Positions 1 through 7,473 of a stretch of DNA of 35,631 bases are shown here, piece after piece. The DNA lies in the NCBI GenBank assembly GCA_946185535.1, contig CAMHJX010000032.1:1-35631 (forward strand). The letters are read 5' to 3'. The stretch's first letter is position 1; the number at the start of each line of letters is the position of its first letter. The DNA comes from an uncultured Bacteroidales bacterium. Lineage in GTDB: Bacteria > Bacteroidota > Bacteroidia > Bacteroidales > F082. The translations under genes and the position numbers were made by a program. The notes under the pieces are model-generated. The model had not been told where the DNA came from, did not search any database, and worked only from the letters and a program-made list of their open reading frames with translations.

Positions 1-163
1 TTTGGTACCATTCAACAGCCTTGGCATAGTCTTGGCCAACGCCTTTACCGTTTTCGTACAAATATCCTAGCTCACACTGTGCGTAATCGTTACCTTGCTC
101 AGCCGCCTTTTGGTACCATTCAACAGCCTTGGCATAGTCTTGGCCAACGCCTTTACCGTTTTC
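1..163. repeat. 108-bp tandem repeat within Sel1 gene
   Basis: Bases 1-55 and 109-163 are identical, a 108-bp offset that equals exactly three times 36 codons. This is a recent duplication of a Sel1 repeat unit inside the gene. The array may continue left of the window. Confidence 0.9.
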
Positions 164-967
164 ATAGCAAATGCCAAGATTGTATTGGGCGGAAACCCAA
201 CCTTGCGCAGCTGACTTACGATACCACTTGACCGCCTCAACATAGTTTTGCCCAACGCCTCTACCATCACGATATCGATGGCCCAAGACAGCTTGTGCTC
301 TTGCAAAACCTTGATCCGCTGATTTTCTATACCAAGGCAAAGCCTTTGCAGCATCTCTTATCGATTCATCATCTCCATCCTGTCCTTCGTAACAGAATCC
401 AATATACAATAATGCCTCAGCATCATTGGTGGCTGCTACAACCTTTTCAAGACACGATATGGCCAAATCATAAATGTGAGCTTCGTAATACTCTTTTCCT
501 TTTTGGAGATTGTCTTGAACCTCTTGTGCAAGTTGTGTTTTTTTAAGTTCATCCTGCTCTTTCTCTTTTTTCCTTTTATCCTTTTCTTTCTCCTTTTCCT
601 CTTTTTCGGCAGTGGCTTGAGCAATTTTGCTTTCTTGGTTTTTCTTGAATATGTCTTCTTTTTCTTTCAAGTCTTTAACCAAAAGCAGATAATTCTTACC
701 TGGTTCCATGGCATCAATCACCTGATCTTCGGTAATCTCATCGAATTGTTCAGACTCAATGGTTATCAGATGCTGTCCCGTTGGGATGGAAATCTTCTTG
801 ACTTTGTTAGCCTCAAACAAATCCAAGAAATCCCCATCGCAATACAACTTGCAATTTATATCAACCTTCACGGTCAAAGTGGCTTCAGAATTTTCTTGTG
901 TTTTGTTTGTCTTTGGCTCAGAATCTTGTATGGAATTGGCCAGGCTCTCAAAATAGTTGTTGTCCAT
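1..967 (-). CDS. Sel1-repeat protein with PEGA-like N-terminal domain (C-terminus beyond window)
   Basis: The reading frame starts at ATG 967 and stays open to the window edge, so the C-terminus is missing. About 322 residues are visible. Residues about 28-95 are beta-rich and resemble PEGA-type domains (ending near an IPTGQHLITIES stretch). A strongly charged Lys/Glu coiled-coil follows at about 105-140, then a TPR-like segment and at least four Sel1 repeats with the typical A(x)WY(R/Q)K(S/A)A(x)QG pattern. The last repeats are almost identical at DNA level with a 108-bp (36-residue) period. No signal peptide or membrane segment is seen, so it is probably a cytoplasmic scaffold. Only 16 nt separate it from the WXG100-like gene upstream, suggesting one transcript. 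Sel1 proteins usually mediate protein-protein contacts; the partner here is unknown. Confidence 0.85.
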   Translation of the reverse strand, partial: MDNNYFESLANSIQDSEPKTNKTQENSEATLTVKVDINCKLYCDGDFLDLFEANKVKKISIPTGQHLITIESEQFDEITEDQVIDAMEPGKNYLLLVKDLKEKEDIFKKNQESKIAQATAEKEEKEKEKDKRKKEKEQDELKKTQLAQEVQDNLQKGKEYYEAHIYDLAISCLEKVVAATNDAEALLYIGFCYEGQDGDDESIRDAAKALPWYRKSADQGFARAQAVLGHRYRDGRGVGQNYVEAVKWYRKSAAQGWVSAQYNLGICYENGKGVGQDYAKAVEWYQKAAEQGNDYAQCELGYLYENGKGVGQDYAKAVEWYQ

Positions 968-983
968 AATTGTATAGCTTTGA

Positions 984-1271
984 TTAATAATACTTTTGCT
1001 GCTGTGCCATGCGATGAATCTTTACCATCTCAGCCACATATTTGGAAAAGACTTCCATCTTGACCGAAATCTCTTGGATTTTCTTCATGATATCTTGGTC
1101 AAAATCGCGTGAGAATTGTTGGTATTGGTCATCGTCCCAGTATGAAGCAACACTTTGTGTCTGCTGTCTCATTTTCTGAAAAATCTGCAACATCTGTTGG
1201 TTGACATTGGCAATGTTTTTGCCATATTGCTCCACAGCGGAGACGTTTTTCATTGAACTGTTATCTGCCAT
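984..1271 (-). CDS. WXG100-like (EsxA/ESAT-6 type) small helical protein
   Basis: The gene encodes 95 residues, the standard length of WXG100 proteins. It is predicted as two long helices separated by a turn at Y44-W45-D46-D47, with W45 exactly where the W-x-G turn sits in EsxA. After the turn comes a Q-Y-x-x-F-x-x-x-F pattern that mirrors the AFSRFEEQF region of staphylococcal EsxA, followed by an amphipathic helix ending MAQQQKYY. The Gly of WXG is replaced by Asp, and I see no clear YxxxD/E export signal in the tail. There is no signal peptide and no Cys. It lies 18 nt downstream of the FtsK-like ATPase gene and 16 nt upstream of the Sel1 gene. Family members are secreted substrates or structural dimers of type VII secretion. 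Assignment rests on length, helix pattern, Trp position and neighbour. Confidence 0.72.
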   Translation of the reverse strand: MADNSSMKNVSAVEQYGKNIANVNQQMLQIFQKMRQQTQSVASYWDDDQYQQFSRDFDQDIMKKIQEISVKMEVFSKYVAEMVKIHRMAQQQKYY

Positions 1272-1289
1272 AGTTTTATTGCTAATAAG

Positions 1290-3929
1290 TTATTTTTTCG
1301 ATTTAATAATGTCATTATCCGGCGTTTGGAAAGGTGTAAACAAAATGGGCGCATCACCTTCGGGATAGTAATATGCGCGAAGGCGTTCTTCCTCATCGCT
1401 GAGTTGCTCTACGTCAATGTCAACACTAAACCGCATAGGCGTCAGAAATTTGTTTTCTGACTTAAGGATGACTTTATGACGGAACTTGTCTGTAGCATTG
1501 ATCGCGTAATCTCCCTCGAAGAGAATATTGCCAGGCTTATCAACCTGCAAGAGCACGTGTATGCCATGTATAGGACCTTCTTCGAGGATGTATTCAAGTG
1601 CTTTGGGATATGTTTGAGGGCCTCCTGGATGACTAGGATTGGAAGTACTATTAATATCAACAATTGCATCCATATCAAATCCTAAAGTTTCGATACCAGC
1701 GATGCTATCATTCTTGTTCATACTTTTATCTACAAGTGGCATGTTGCGCTTTATCTCAACAAACCGTTCGCTTCCGATAATGGCAAGCACCACAGGATGG
1801 GCGCACATATTTCGGATGTCTTCGGCAATGGCTGCAAACGTGCGGCCACTCTTTGTGCGCTCTATGAGGTGGCAAAGCCCTTGGTCGCTCCATGTTTTTA
1901 ATAGTTCTTTATAAGGACTCTTTACATCCTGCAAGCAATCAATGACAAGGAAATCGCAAGGTTGGCCCATCTGCTGATAAGAATACATAAGCGATGCCAA
2001 GGCGTTGAGCATTACACCAGTAGTTTGCCCCTCTTTGTTGGCTCCAAAGAAAAGGATGTTTTCCGAAAAGTCTTTGCGCAAAAAAATAGCAGTGGATTCG
2101 CCACTCAATCCTATGTTCTTTCCCACTAATGCGACAGGTGTTTCGGCATTGGCATATTCCGCAAGGTCTTCTTTTTCGAGTGAAAAAACAGAAGATCCGC
2201 TGAAATAGAACGCTCCATTACCTGCATAGGAAGCAGCTTTCTCCTGCGACAACAGAATGGCGGTTTCTAATTCTTCATCCTTTGCAAAGAAAGACTGTAC
2301 TCGGCTCTGCAACTGTTTCTTGTGATAGTAACAAGCCAAGCCTGTGGGTTGCTTGGAGGTAATATCGCTACTGTCAGGAACAAGGCGGTCGGAATCGGAT
2401 GGGGCACTCATGAGCAGGAAACACTCGGTCAGGTTTTTCAACACCTGCCCAGAAATATCTGTTTCGTCGAGCTGCTGCGTTGCCAGCAACATGTGGATGC
2501 CTTGGCTTCGTCCCTGGGTGGCGATGATATTAAGAATGTCAGCGATTTCGCCCTGGATGATTCTCTGTGTCCCGTTTTTGGCTGGTTGAAACATTATCTG
2601 ACATTCGTCTGCCACAAATAACACCTGAGGCAAACGGGCATCAGGATGCTTGCGGTTATATCCATCAATATTATTCACATTCTCCTTTCGCCAAAGCTTG
2701 ATTCGGTGGGTATTTTCTTCCTTAAGTTCACGTAACACCTCCAAAGTCATCTGTGGGTCGCTGTTGTCCACCAAGACAGCCTTGGTGTGCTTCACACCAC
2801 GATAACGATTAAACTCTACTCCCTTGAAATCCATGAGGTAAAGCATAAGGTCATCCGGTGAGTACTTCAATATGGCTGTAGTGATGATATTATTAAGTAG
2901 TACAGACTTGCCCGAACCAGATTGTCCTAAAATGAAAGCATGAATGTAATCGCCTGAGTTGAAACGAAGCGTCACTTCGTGCTTGTCTTCGATATCAAGC
3001 CCGACGGTTACACTGATTTCGGACATAACAGATTCGTATGGAATCGACTCAATATGGGCAAAATCTTGATTCAAAATGACACGCTTGTTTTGTTTGCCAG
3101 CCTTTTCAACTTGAGAGAGTATCGCATTTTTATACTTCTCTAAAGTGTTGTTGTCTATGAACCCGCTGTCAAGTTTTAATTCAAACTTGTTCAATAAATT
3201 ATCATGTCCGCTATTCTTAAAGTAATACCTTCCATTTTTTGGAAAAAGCAATGTGGCCTCTCTCAAGATTGCTCCATAATCAATTTGAATGTCATGACGT
3301 TCTTCAACCTTGGCCTCCATATTCCAACTAAGAAAAACGAATACACCCACTTGTGTACTTTTGGCAGTCAAAATCTTGTAAACAAGCTCTTTTTGTTTGT
3401 CATTTACATTTGGGAAATCTGAAACAAACACAAACGTATATTTTATTCTGGCCTCATCTCCTTCCTTTTTATTTAGTTCATATAAATTGTCCAGTCCAGA
3501 ATTGTTTATAGCATCGCGCCTTACGGCCATTTCCCGATAGATAATTGAGAGACTTTTTGTAAACTCTTCAGAATCTGCATCAAAAAGAACCTTCTGAGAG
3601 CTTTTAAACAATGATTTATCTATCTTTTTTAATGAACTAAAATTCTCACCTGGCTGACCTCCATTATAGACTAGTAATTCACATAAATTGACTGGTAAAC
3701 ATAGTGATATTCTCCATGCAATCCTTTCCAAGCATTTGTTGGCAGCATCTTTTAGTCCCGCTGAATTATAAAGAAAACAAACGCCATTTGAAGCAAGCAA
3801 GTCAATCTTTGCAGGGAACACCTTGGCATCAGAAGAATACAACGATCCAATACATAGTCCTTCTTCAGGAAAATGCGGAGTTTCTTCTGGGTTTATAGTT
3901 ATTTCTATGGAATCCGCAATTGTGCTCAT
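1290..3929 (-). CDS. FtsK/SpoIIIE-type (EssC-like) ATPase with three core modules
   Basis: An 879-residue protein. Residues about 45-260 resemble the degenerate first ATPase core of soluble FtsK/SpoIIIE-like proteins (an L-V-Y-N-G-G...F-S-S-L stretch, then FVFVSDFPNV and GVFVFLSW) and lack a Walker A. The second core (about 300-560) is intact: Walker A G335-QSGSG-K341-S342, Walker B ending D441-E442, and an LLATQQLDET motif typical of FtsK/EssC. The third core (about 600-865) has a broken Walker A (G629-ANKEG-Q635-T636; Lys replaced by Gln). No transmembrane helix or FHA domain is visible, unlike Firmicutes EssC. It would be the motor of a type VII-like export system. The WXG100-like gene follows 18 nt downstream and the 68-aa gene precedes by 14 nt. 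A DNA translocase or a conflict-system NTPase remains possible. Confidence 0.85.
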   Translation of the reverse strand: MSTIADSIEITINPEETPHFPEEGLCIGSLYSSDAKVFPAKIDLLASNGVCFLYNSAGLKDAANKCLERIAWRISLCLPVNLCELLVYNGGQPGENFSSLKKIDKSLFKSSQKVLFDADSEEFTKSLSIIYREMAVRRDAINNSGLDNLYELNKKEGDEARIKYTFVFVSDFPNVNDKQKELVYKILTAKSTQVGVFVFLSWNMEAKVEERHDIQIDYGAILREATLLFPKNGRYYFKNSGHDNLLNKFELKLDSGFIDNNTLEKYKNAILSQVEKAGKQNKRVILNQDFAHIESIPYESVMSEISVTVGLDIEDKHEVTLRFNSGDYIHAFILGQSGSGKSVLLNNIITTAILKYSPDDLMLYLMDFKGVEFNRYRGVKHTKAVLVDNSDPQMTLEVLRELKEENTHRIKLWRKENVNNIDGYNRKHPDARLPQVLFVADECQIMFQPAKNGTQRIIQGEIADILNIIATQGRSQGIHMLLATQQLDETDISGQVLKNLTECFLLMSAPSDSDRLVPDSSDITSKQPTGLACYYHKKQLQSRVQSFFAKDEELETAILLSQEKAASYAGNGAFYFSGSSVFSLEKEDLAEYANAETPVALVGKNIGLSGESTAIFLRKDFSENILFFGANKEGQTTGVMLNALASLMYSYQQMGQPCDFLVIDCLQDVKSPYKELLKTWSDQGLCHLIERTKSGRTFAAIAEDIRNMCAHPVVLAIIGSERFVEIKRNMPLVDKSMNKNDSIAGIETLGFDMDAIVDINSTSNPSHPGGPQTYPKALEYILEEGPIHGIHVLLQVDKPGNILFEGDYAINATDKFRHKVILKSENKFLTPMRFSVDIDVEQLSDEEERLRAYYYPEGDAPILFTPFQTPDNDIIKSKK

Positions 3930-3943
3930 TAGATTAATGTGTG

Positions 3944-4150
3944 CTATATGGTTACATAACTGGATTTGCCATCATACTTGCGTACTTGTCCGTTTGACAA
4001 TTCGACAATCAAATTGCCGCCTTGCCATCTGGCGGCAACAGCATTGCCGACATAAACAGTTTCATAATAACCATGGGGCAGCAAAAGATTTACATTTCCG
4101 TTCACAACCTTAGCCACTTCAACTTCAAAGTATCTTGAATCCCAAGCCAT
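3944..4150 (-). CDS. small beta-rich protein of unknown function in the WXG100/ATPase cluster
   Basis: 68 residues from ATG 4150; an in-frame GTG at 4162 would add four. The sequence alternates hydrophobic and polar residues (FEVEVAKVV, NLLLPHGYYE, NLIVELSNGQVRKYDG), suggesting a small all-beta fold. It has no Cys, signal peptide or membrane helix. I do not recognise a family. Its stop is 14 nt upstream of the ATPase start and its frame is undisturbed, so it is probably the first gene of the ATPase/WXG100/Sel1 operon. Position makes it a candidate accessory component or chaperone, as small ubiquitin-like YukD/EsaB proteins are in Firmicutes, but sequence similarity to those is not evident. 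Confidence 0.65.
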   Translation of the reverse strand: MAWDSRYFEVEVAKVVNGNVNLLLPHGYYETVYVGNAVAARWQGGNLIVELSNGQVRKYDGKSSYVTI

Positions 4151-4251
4151 TGTATAATACACTTTTTCGTGTCGTGCGTAACTTCTTATTTTTGCCTACT
4201 CTAAAAGCTTTTCGGCATCCGCTGCATCGTTCGCGCTGGGAAAGAAGGCAA

Positions 4252-4425
4252 CAAAAAAAGCCCGCACCCCAATCCTATCTTGAAGTGAAGGCTCTCGCAT
4301 GACCGAAACAAAGATAAGGAAAGCAGTGCGTGCTTTATGGGCACGCAGCGCATCCAGCCTGCCATGTTTCGTTCAAATTTGCGAGATTCTCACTTTCAGA
4401 CAGACGGTATCGCTACCGATAATAA
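4252..4425 (-). ncRNA. structured small RNA, candidate 6S-like (Bacteroidales-1 type)
   Basis: On the minus strand a consensus -7 box (TATATTTG, 4438-4431) precedes a stretch of about 175 nt without a plausible ORF. It folds into a rod. From the 5' end there is a small hairpin with a GCGA tetraloop (stem CGGTA/TACCG). Then come nested helices: TGTCTGAA with TTCAAGATA, TGAAAGTGA with TCACTTCA (one bulge), TCTCGCA with TGCGAGA, and CGAAACA with TGTTTCG. The apical hairpin is TGCGTGC/GCACGCA with a 7-nt loop. The 3' end is GCGGGC followed by seven T. A long, internally bulged hairpin of this size with its own promoter is what 6S RNA homologues look like, and Bacteroidales-1 RNA is the known relative in this order. 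I assign it by architecture only; a leader RNA for the downstream operon is the alternative. Confidence 0.55.
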
Positions 4426-4430
4426 TGCAG

Positions 4431-4458
4431 CAAATATACAAATTTTTCGCTTTTGCAA
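4431..4458 (-). promoter_or_regulatory. promoter of the small RNA
   Basis: Bacteroidota-type -7 box TATATTTG at 4438-4431 on the minus strand, with TTG at 4458-4456, 17 nt upstream. The predicted start is near 4425. Confidence 0.6.
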
Positions 4459-4603
4459 CAATTTTTGCACATTTTTCCGGCAAACCACCAGCACTGCTAT
4501 CCGAGGGCAAAAGTAGAGGTTTTAATAAAACTAGGTGTGGTACTTTTCGGTACTTATTATAGAGAAGGAACGGATAGAAAAGCTCACTTGTCCACAGCTA
4601 TTA

Positions 4604-6478
4604 CTACAAAGTGGAAAGATTCAGAAACTGTGGTTCGCCTCCGTTTTTAATGATGGCAACTCCTTCCGAAACAATGATGGACTCGCTCTTGGGCACGATA
4701 ACCCTGCCATTGATGTCGATAATGGTATAAAACCCGTCTTTGGTCTTTGCAAGAATCATGGCAAAGCCCTCCAAATATGTCGTCCGAGCATAAATACCTG
4801 GCTCAATGCTCATCTTCCCCCCTCCATTCACCACACCAAAATCATTTTCATATCGACCAAGCAAAAAAGCACCATCTTCAGCTTTTTTTCCATAAGGATA
4901 GTTCAGATTGGTGACATGCTCCATACGAACATTGACAACACCATACCCTTCGTCAGTCTCAGCAAGTGCAAGGTCATTACTATTGAAATCTAAGCGGTGC
5001 TTGAATATCGGTTTCTCCAACTCCTTGCCATCCATTCCTATATAACCATACCGTCCAAGCTTTTTCACAGGTATTATTCCCTTTTTGCTGAATGCTAATT
5101 CCACATCATTATACTCAGTTTCAGCAGGTAGAGGATTTAGGTAAATCACATAATCTGGAGTCCGTCCACGTCTTCTTCCGATATAAAAATGATAATCCTC
5201 TGCCAGTGTAAGTATTTCTCTGTAATTAAACAAATATTGCCGCCCATTTGGCGCAACCAATCCATACTTCCCATCCAGGCAACAAACGGCGTACCCGTCT
5301 TTAAACGCTTTGGCATCTTGATAGATGGCCGGGATAACCTCCTTCCCATTTCTGTCAACATACCCATATAGGCCATTCGTTTCATCCAAAAAAAACAATG
5401 GCGATGCAGTTTTGCTTTCCAACTCAGCACGTTGATACTGTTCAAGATAACTTTGTGCAAGGGCATCTTGGTCTAAGTCTGTCGGAACATCGGAATTCAT
5501 GGGAATTTGTACATGGACAACATCCAACTTTGGCTTGATCGGAATTCCCACCTTAATAGTATCATGCCTCTCTTCAACAATAAAAACCGTGTCGGTCACT
5601 ATTTCAGATTGCGTCTGGATTTCATCGTCAGTAACAAGTCGTTTGTCTGCTTTTCCGTTTATGTGTTTGCTGGTGAGAAACCACACCAATAACGGCACAA
5701 CGAACACCAAGAGCGACACCCATCGTGAAAGAAAATCCCTAAAACGAAGGGCTTTTCGCACCTCATTGATGTTTTTATGCCGTTTTGAGGCTTTTTTCCG
5801 CTGGCATTTGCGCACAACCCCTCCGTATCGGTGTGGAAACAACGCCTTGATGACAAAACCCAAGGAAAAGATGTCGCTCGTGACATCCGTCTGCTCGCGG
5901 TTCGCCAACTCGGGCGCGGCAAATGCTTCCGTGCCTCCTGTGGCCTTGTCGCGGTTGGAATCGCTGTCGGCATAGCCGAAATCTATCAGCTTGACATTGT
6001 GTCCATTATAAGTAACAAGTATGTTCTCTGGCTTCAAGTCATTATGAACAACTTGGTGCTTGTGGATAAAACCCACCGCGTCAAGCAATTCATTCAGAAT
6101 ACGTTTCTTCTCTTTGCTAGAGGGATTGTTTTTCAGATAGTCGGTCAAAGTCTCGCCATCCACATATTCCATGACGATGCAGGGGCCTACTTCGGCATCC
6201 TCGCACCAACTGATACACCTTACAATATGCTCATTGCCGTAAAGCTGTTCCAAAATCTTGTATTCTCGCTGCAAACGAGCAAGATTCTCCGCCGAGGCAC
6301 CTTGCCTCTGATTCAAGGCTTTCAGGAACAGTTTGCGCTCTCCGCTGATGACCGTAAATAAAATGCTATAGCCCGCACCTCTATAAGGCAATTGCTTATA
6401 ATCGTGGAACTTGGAAAAGCCATCCGACATTTCCCCGAATGATCCAGAAGTGTAACTATCATCCATACAGGCACACAT
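4604..6478 (-). CDS. membrane Ser/Thr protein kinase with C-terminal WG repeats
   Basis: 624 residues. An N-terminal Hanks-type kinase domain (about 28-245) has catalytic Lys K53, alpha-C Glu E72, catalytic loop H145-N-D147-LKPEN, D167-F-G and APE at 188-190. The HRD Arg is Asn and the Gly-loop is degenerate (YRGAGYS). A basic stretch (about 222-249) precedes one membrane helix at about 252-269. The remaining 355 residues lie outside the cytoplasm and contain a series of WG (KWG) repeats such as GLYGYVDRNGKEVIP, from about 365 to the end. A minus-strand -7 box TACTTTTG (6494-6487) lies so close to ATG 6478 that the second ATG at 6466 may be the real start. The gene is transcribed towards the WXG100/ATPase cluster and would sense an envelope signal and phosphorylate cytoplasmic targets. 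Confidence 0.88.
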   Translation of the reverse strand: MCACMDDSYTSGSFGEMSDGFSKFHDYKQLPYRGAGYSILFTVISGERKLFLKALNQRQGASAENLARLQREYKILEQLYGNEHIVRCISWCEDAEVGPCIVMEYVDGETLTDYLKNNPSSKEKKRILNELLDAVGFIHKHQVVHNDLKPENILVTYNGHNVKLIDFGYADSDSNRDKATGGTEAFAAPELANREQTDVTSDIFSLGFVIKALFPHRYGGVVRKCQRKKASKRHKNINEVRKALRFRDFLSRWVSLLVFVVPLLVWFLTSKHINGKADKRLVTDDEIQTQSEIVTDTVFIVEERHDTIKVGIPIKPKLDVVHVQIPMNSDVPTDLDQDALAQSYLEQYQRAELESKTASPLFFLDETNGLYGYVDRNGKEVIPAIYQDAKAFKDGYAVCCLDGKYGLVAPNGRQYLFNYREILTLAEDYHFYIGRRRGRTPDYVIYLNPLPAETEYNDVELAFSKKGIIPVKKLGRYGYIGMDGKELEKPIFKHRLDFNSNDLALAETDEGYGVVNVRMEHVTNLNYPYGKKAEDGAFLLGRYENDFGVVNGGGKMSIEPGIYARTTYLEGFAMILAKTKDGFYTIIDINGRVIVPKSESIIVSEGVAIIKNGGEPQFLNLSTL

Positions 6479-6486
6479 TATTGATG

Positions 6487-6494
6487 CAAAAGTA
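6487..6494 (-). promoter_or_regulatory. -7 box before WG-repeat kinase
   Basis: TACTTTTG read on the minus strand fits TAnnTTTG. No matching -33 element was found. The expected start is only a few nt before ATG 6478, favouring use of ATG 6466. Confidence 0.45.
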
Positions 6495-6525
6495 GGAATT
6501 TCCCGCCTTATCTGACCGATTATTG

Positions 6526-6533
6526 TAATTTTG
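6526..6533 (+). promoter_or_regulatory. -7 box for the 201-aa gene
   Basis: TAATTTTG matches TAnnTTTG, 23 nt before the ATG at 6557. It is divergent from the kinase promoter. Confidence 0.45.
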
Positions 6534-6556
6534 CCAGACCAAACAAAGCCACAACC

Positions 6557-7162
6557 ATGACAAAGACTTCCGTTTCAAGAAGCGCAAAAGAGCTTGACAA
6601 CTTGCGCGATGACATCAGAAAACGCGCTGGTTTTCAAGATAAAACTTTGTCTCCAAGCGATTTCGACTTCCTTGAGGAGGACATCAAAAAGGAACTATCC
6701 AAAACATTCATCAATGCGAAAACCTTGAAGCGCTTTTTCGGCTATGACAGAACGGAAGAAAGTTCATTCATAAGACTTTACACTTTGGATGTCTTGTCGC
6801 AATATGTGGGTTATGAAAGTTGGAACGCCTATCATGAGCATATACAACTTTTGGAAGGTAGCGGCTCCGGGGATTTCAAAGGAGAGGAAATCAACGCAGA
6901 TGATTTGAGCATTGGTGATGCCTTGCAAATCGCATGGCAACCTAATCGAAAAAGCACATTAAAATATCTTGGCAATCAAAAGTTTGAAATCACCAAAACG
7001 GAAAACTCGAAATGGCAGGTCGGAGACACTTTCTTTTGCAGGCATTTCATTTTGGGTAAGCCGCTTTATGTCGACAATCTGACTGACAAAAACGGCGTAT
7101 TGAAATCCTCAATGTATGTTGTTGGGGAAAAGAACGGAATTTATTTTCAATCGCCAATATAA
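6557..7162 (+). CDS. conserved Bacteroidota protein of unknown function (LKRFFGY-type N-terminal domain)
   Basis: 201 residues, the only plus-strand gene in the left 26 kb. Residues about 1-95 carry a helical pattern (TLKRFFGYDR, then RLYTLDVLSQYVGYESW) that I know from the N-termini of many Bacteroidota proteins of unknown function; it may act as a DNA- or protein-binding helical module. The C-terminal half (about 105-201) is beta-rich (DALQIAWQPNRKS, KFEITKTEN, WQVGDTFFC). No signal peptide or membrane helix. It is divergent from the WG-repeat kinase, sharing a 78-bp promoter region, and ends at a strong terminator. A regulatory role for the neighbouring cluster is possible but not shown. 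Confidence 0.7.
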   Translation: MTKTSVSRSAKELDNLRDDIRKRAGFQDKTLSPSDFDFLEEDIKKELSKTFINAKTLKRFFGYDRTEESSFIRLYTLDVLSQYVGYESWNAYHEHIQLLEGSGSGDFKGEEINADDLSIGDALQIAWQPNRKSTLKYLGNQKFEITKTENSKWQVGDTFFCRHFILGKPLYVDNLTDKNGVLKSSMYVVGEKNGIYFQSPI

Positions 7163-7194
7163 AAAAAGACCCTCGGTCACCCAAGGGTCTTTTT
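7163..7194. terminator. bidirectional intrinsic terminator
   Basis: A perfect 11-bp stem (AAAAAGACCCT 7163-7173 with AGGGTCTTTTT 7184-7194) around a 10-nt loop, with A- and T-runs on the two sides. It lies between the convergent stops at 7162 and 7215 and can serve both genes. Confidence 0.85.
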
Positions 7195-7214
7195 GTTACT
7201 GTTAACTAATTTAT

Positions 7215-7436
7215 TTAATACTCATCTTCGTTGAAGAAGAAATCATCTTTCGAGGGATAATCGGGCCAAAGGTCTTCGATGCGTTCGTATATCTCGCCTT
7301 CATCTTCGATTTCCTGAAGGTTCTCTATGATTTCTTCCTGTGCGCCCGTACGCAAAGCCCAATCCAACAATTCATCACGGGTGGCTGGCCATGGGGCGTC
7401 TTCCAATTTTGAAGCCAATTCTAGTGTCCAATACAT
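7215..7436 (-). CDS. DUF2795 family acidic small protein
   Basis: 73 residues from ATG 7436 (MYWTLELASKL...). Upstream in-frame codons are not used because the promoter -7 box lies at 7481-7474. The protein is very acidic, with the conserved W-P-A-T-x-D-E-L-L-D, NLQEIEDEGE and a FFFNEDEY C-terminus typical of the Bacteroidota DUF2795 family. Members are small, cytoplasmic and widely conserved, but their role is unknown. A single-gene transcript is likely, bounded by its own promoter and the terminator at 7163-7194. Confidence 0.9.
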   Translation of the reverse strand: MYWTLELASKLEDAPWPATRDELLDWALRTGAQEEIIENLQEIEDEGEIYERIEDLWPDYPSKDDFFFNEDEY

Positions 7437-7473
7437 TGTATTATCGTTTTTTGTTTTACTCTTTTTGAGGGCG

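Larger units (their letters stand above)
4163..4603. other. 440-bp gap containing the small RNA
   Basis: Between the 68-aa gene and the WG-repeat kinase gene I see the structured RNA and its promoter and no credible coding frame. The part next to the kinase stop (about 4460-4603) shows nothing else that I recognise. No TAnnTTTG box is seen directly before the 68-aa gene, so its transcription start is unclear. Confidence 0.6.

Noticed and set aside
476-1063. Plus-strand open frame of 195 codons opposite the Sel1 and WXG100-like genes
   Set aside because: It is a Phe/Leu-rich antisense shadow of the Lys/Glu-rich coiled-coil; the minus-strand frame has clear Sel1 repeats.
1290-3929. Chromosome-segregation FtsK
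   Set aside because: No N-terminal membrane domain, no C-terminal gamma (winged-helix) domain, and three core modules instead of one.
4252-4425. RNase P RNA, tmRNA or SRP RNA
   Set aside because: None of the conserved core sequences (RNase P GAGGAAAGTCCGG region, tmRNA tag frame and tRNA-like ends, SRP GNAR apical loop region) is present.
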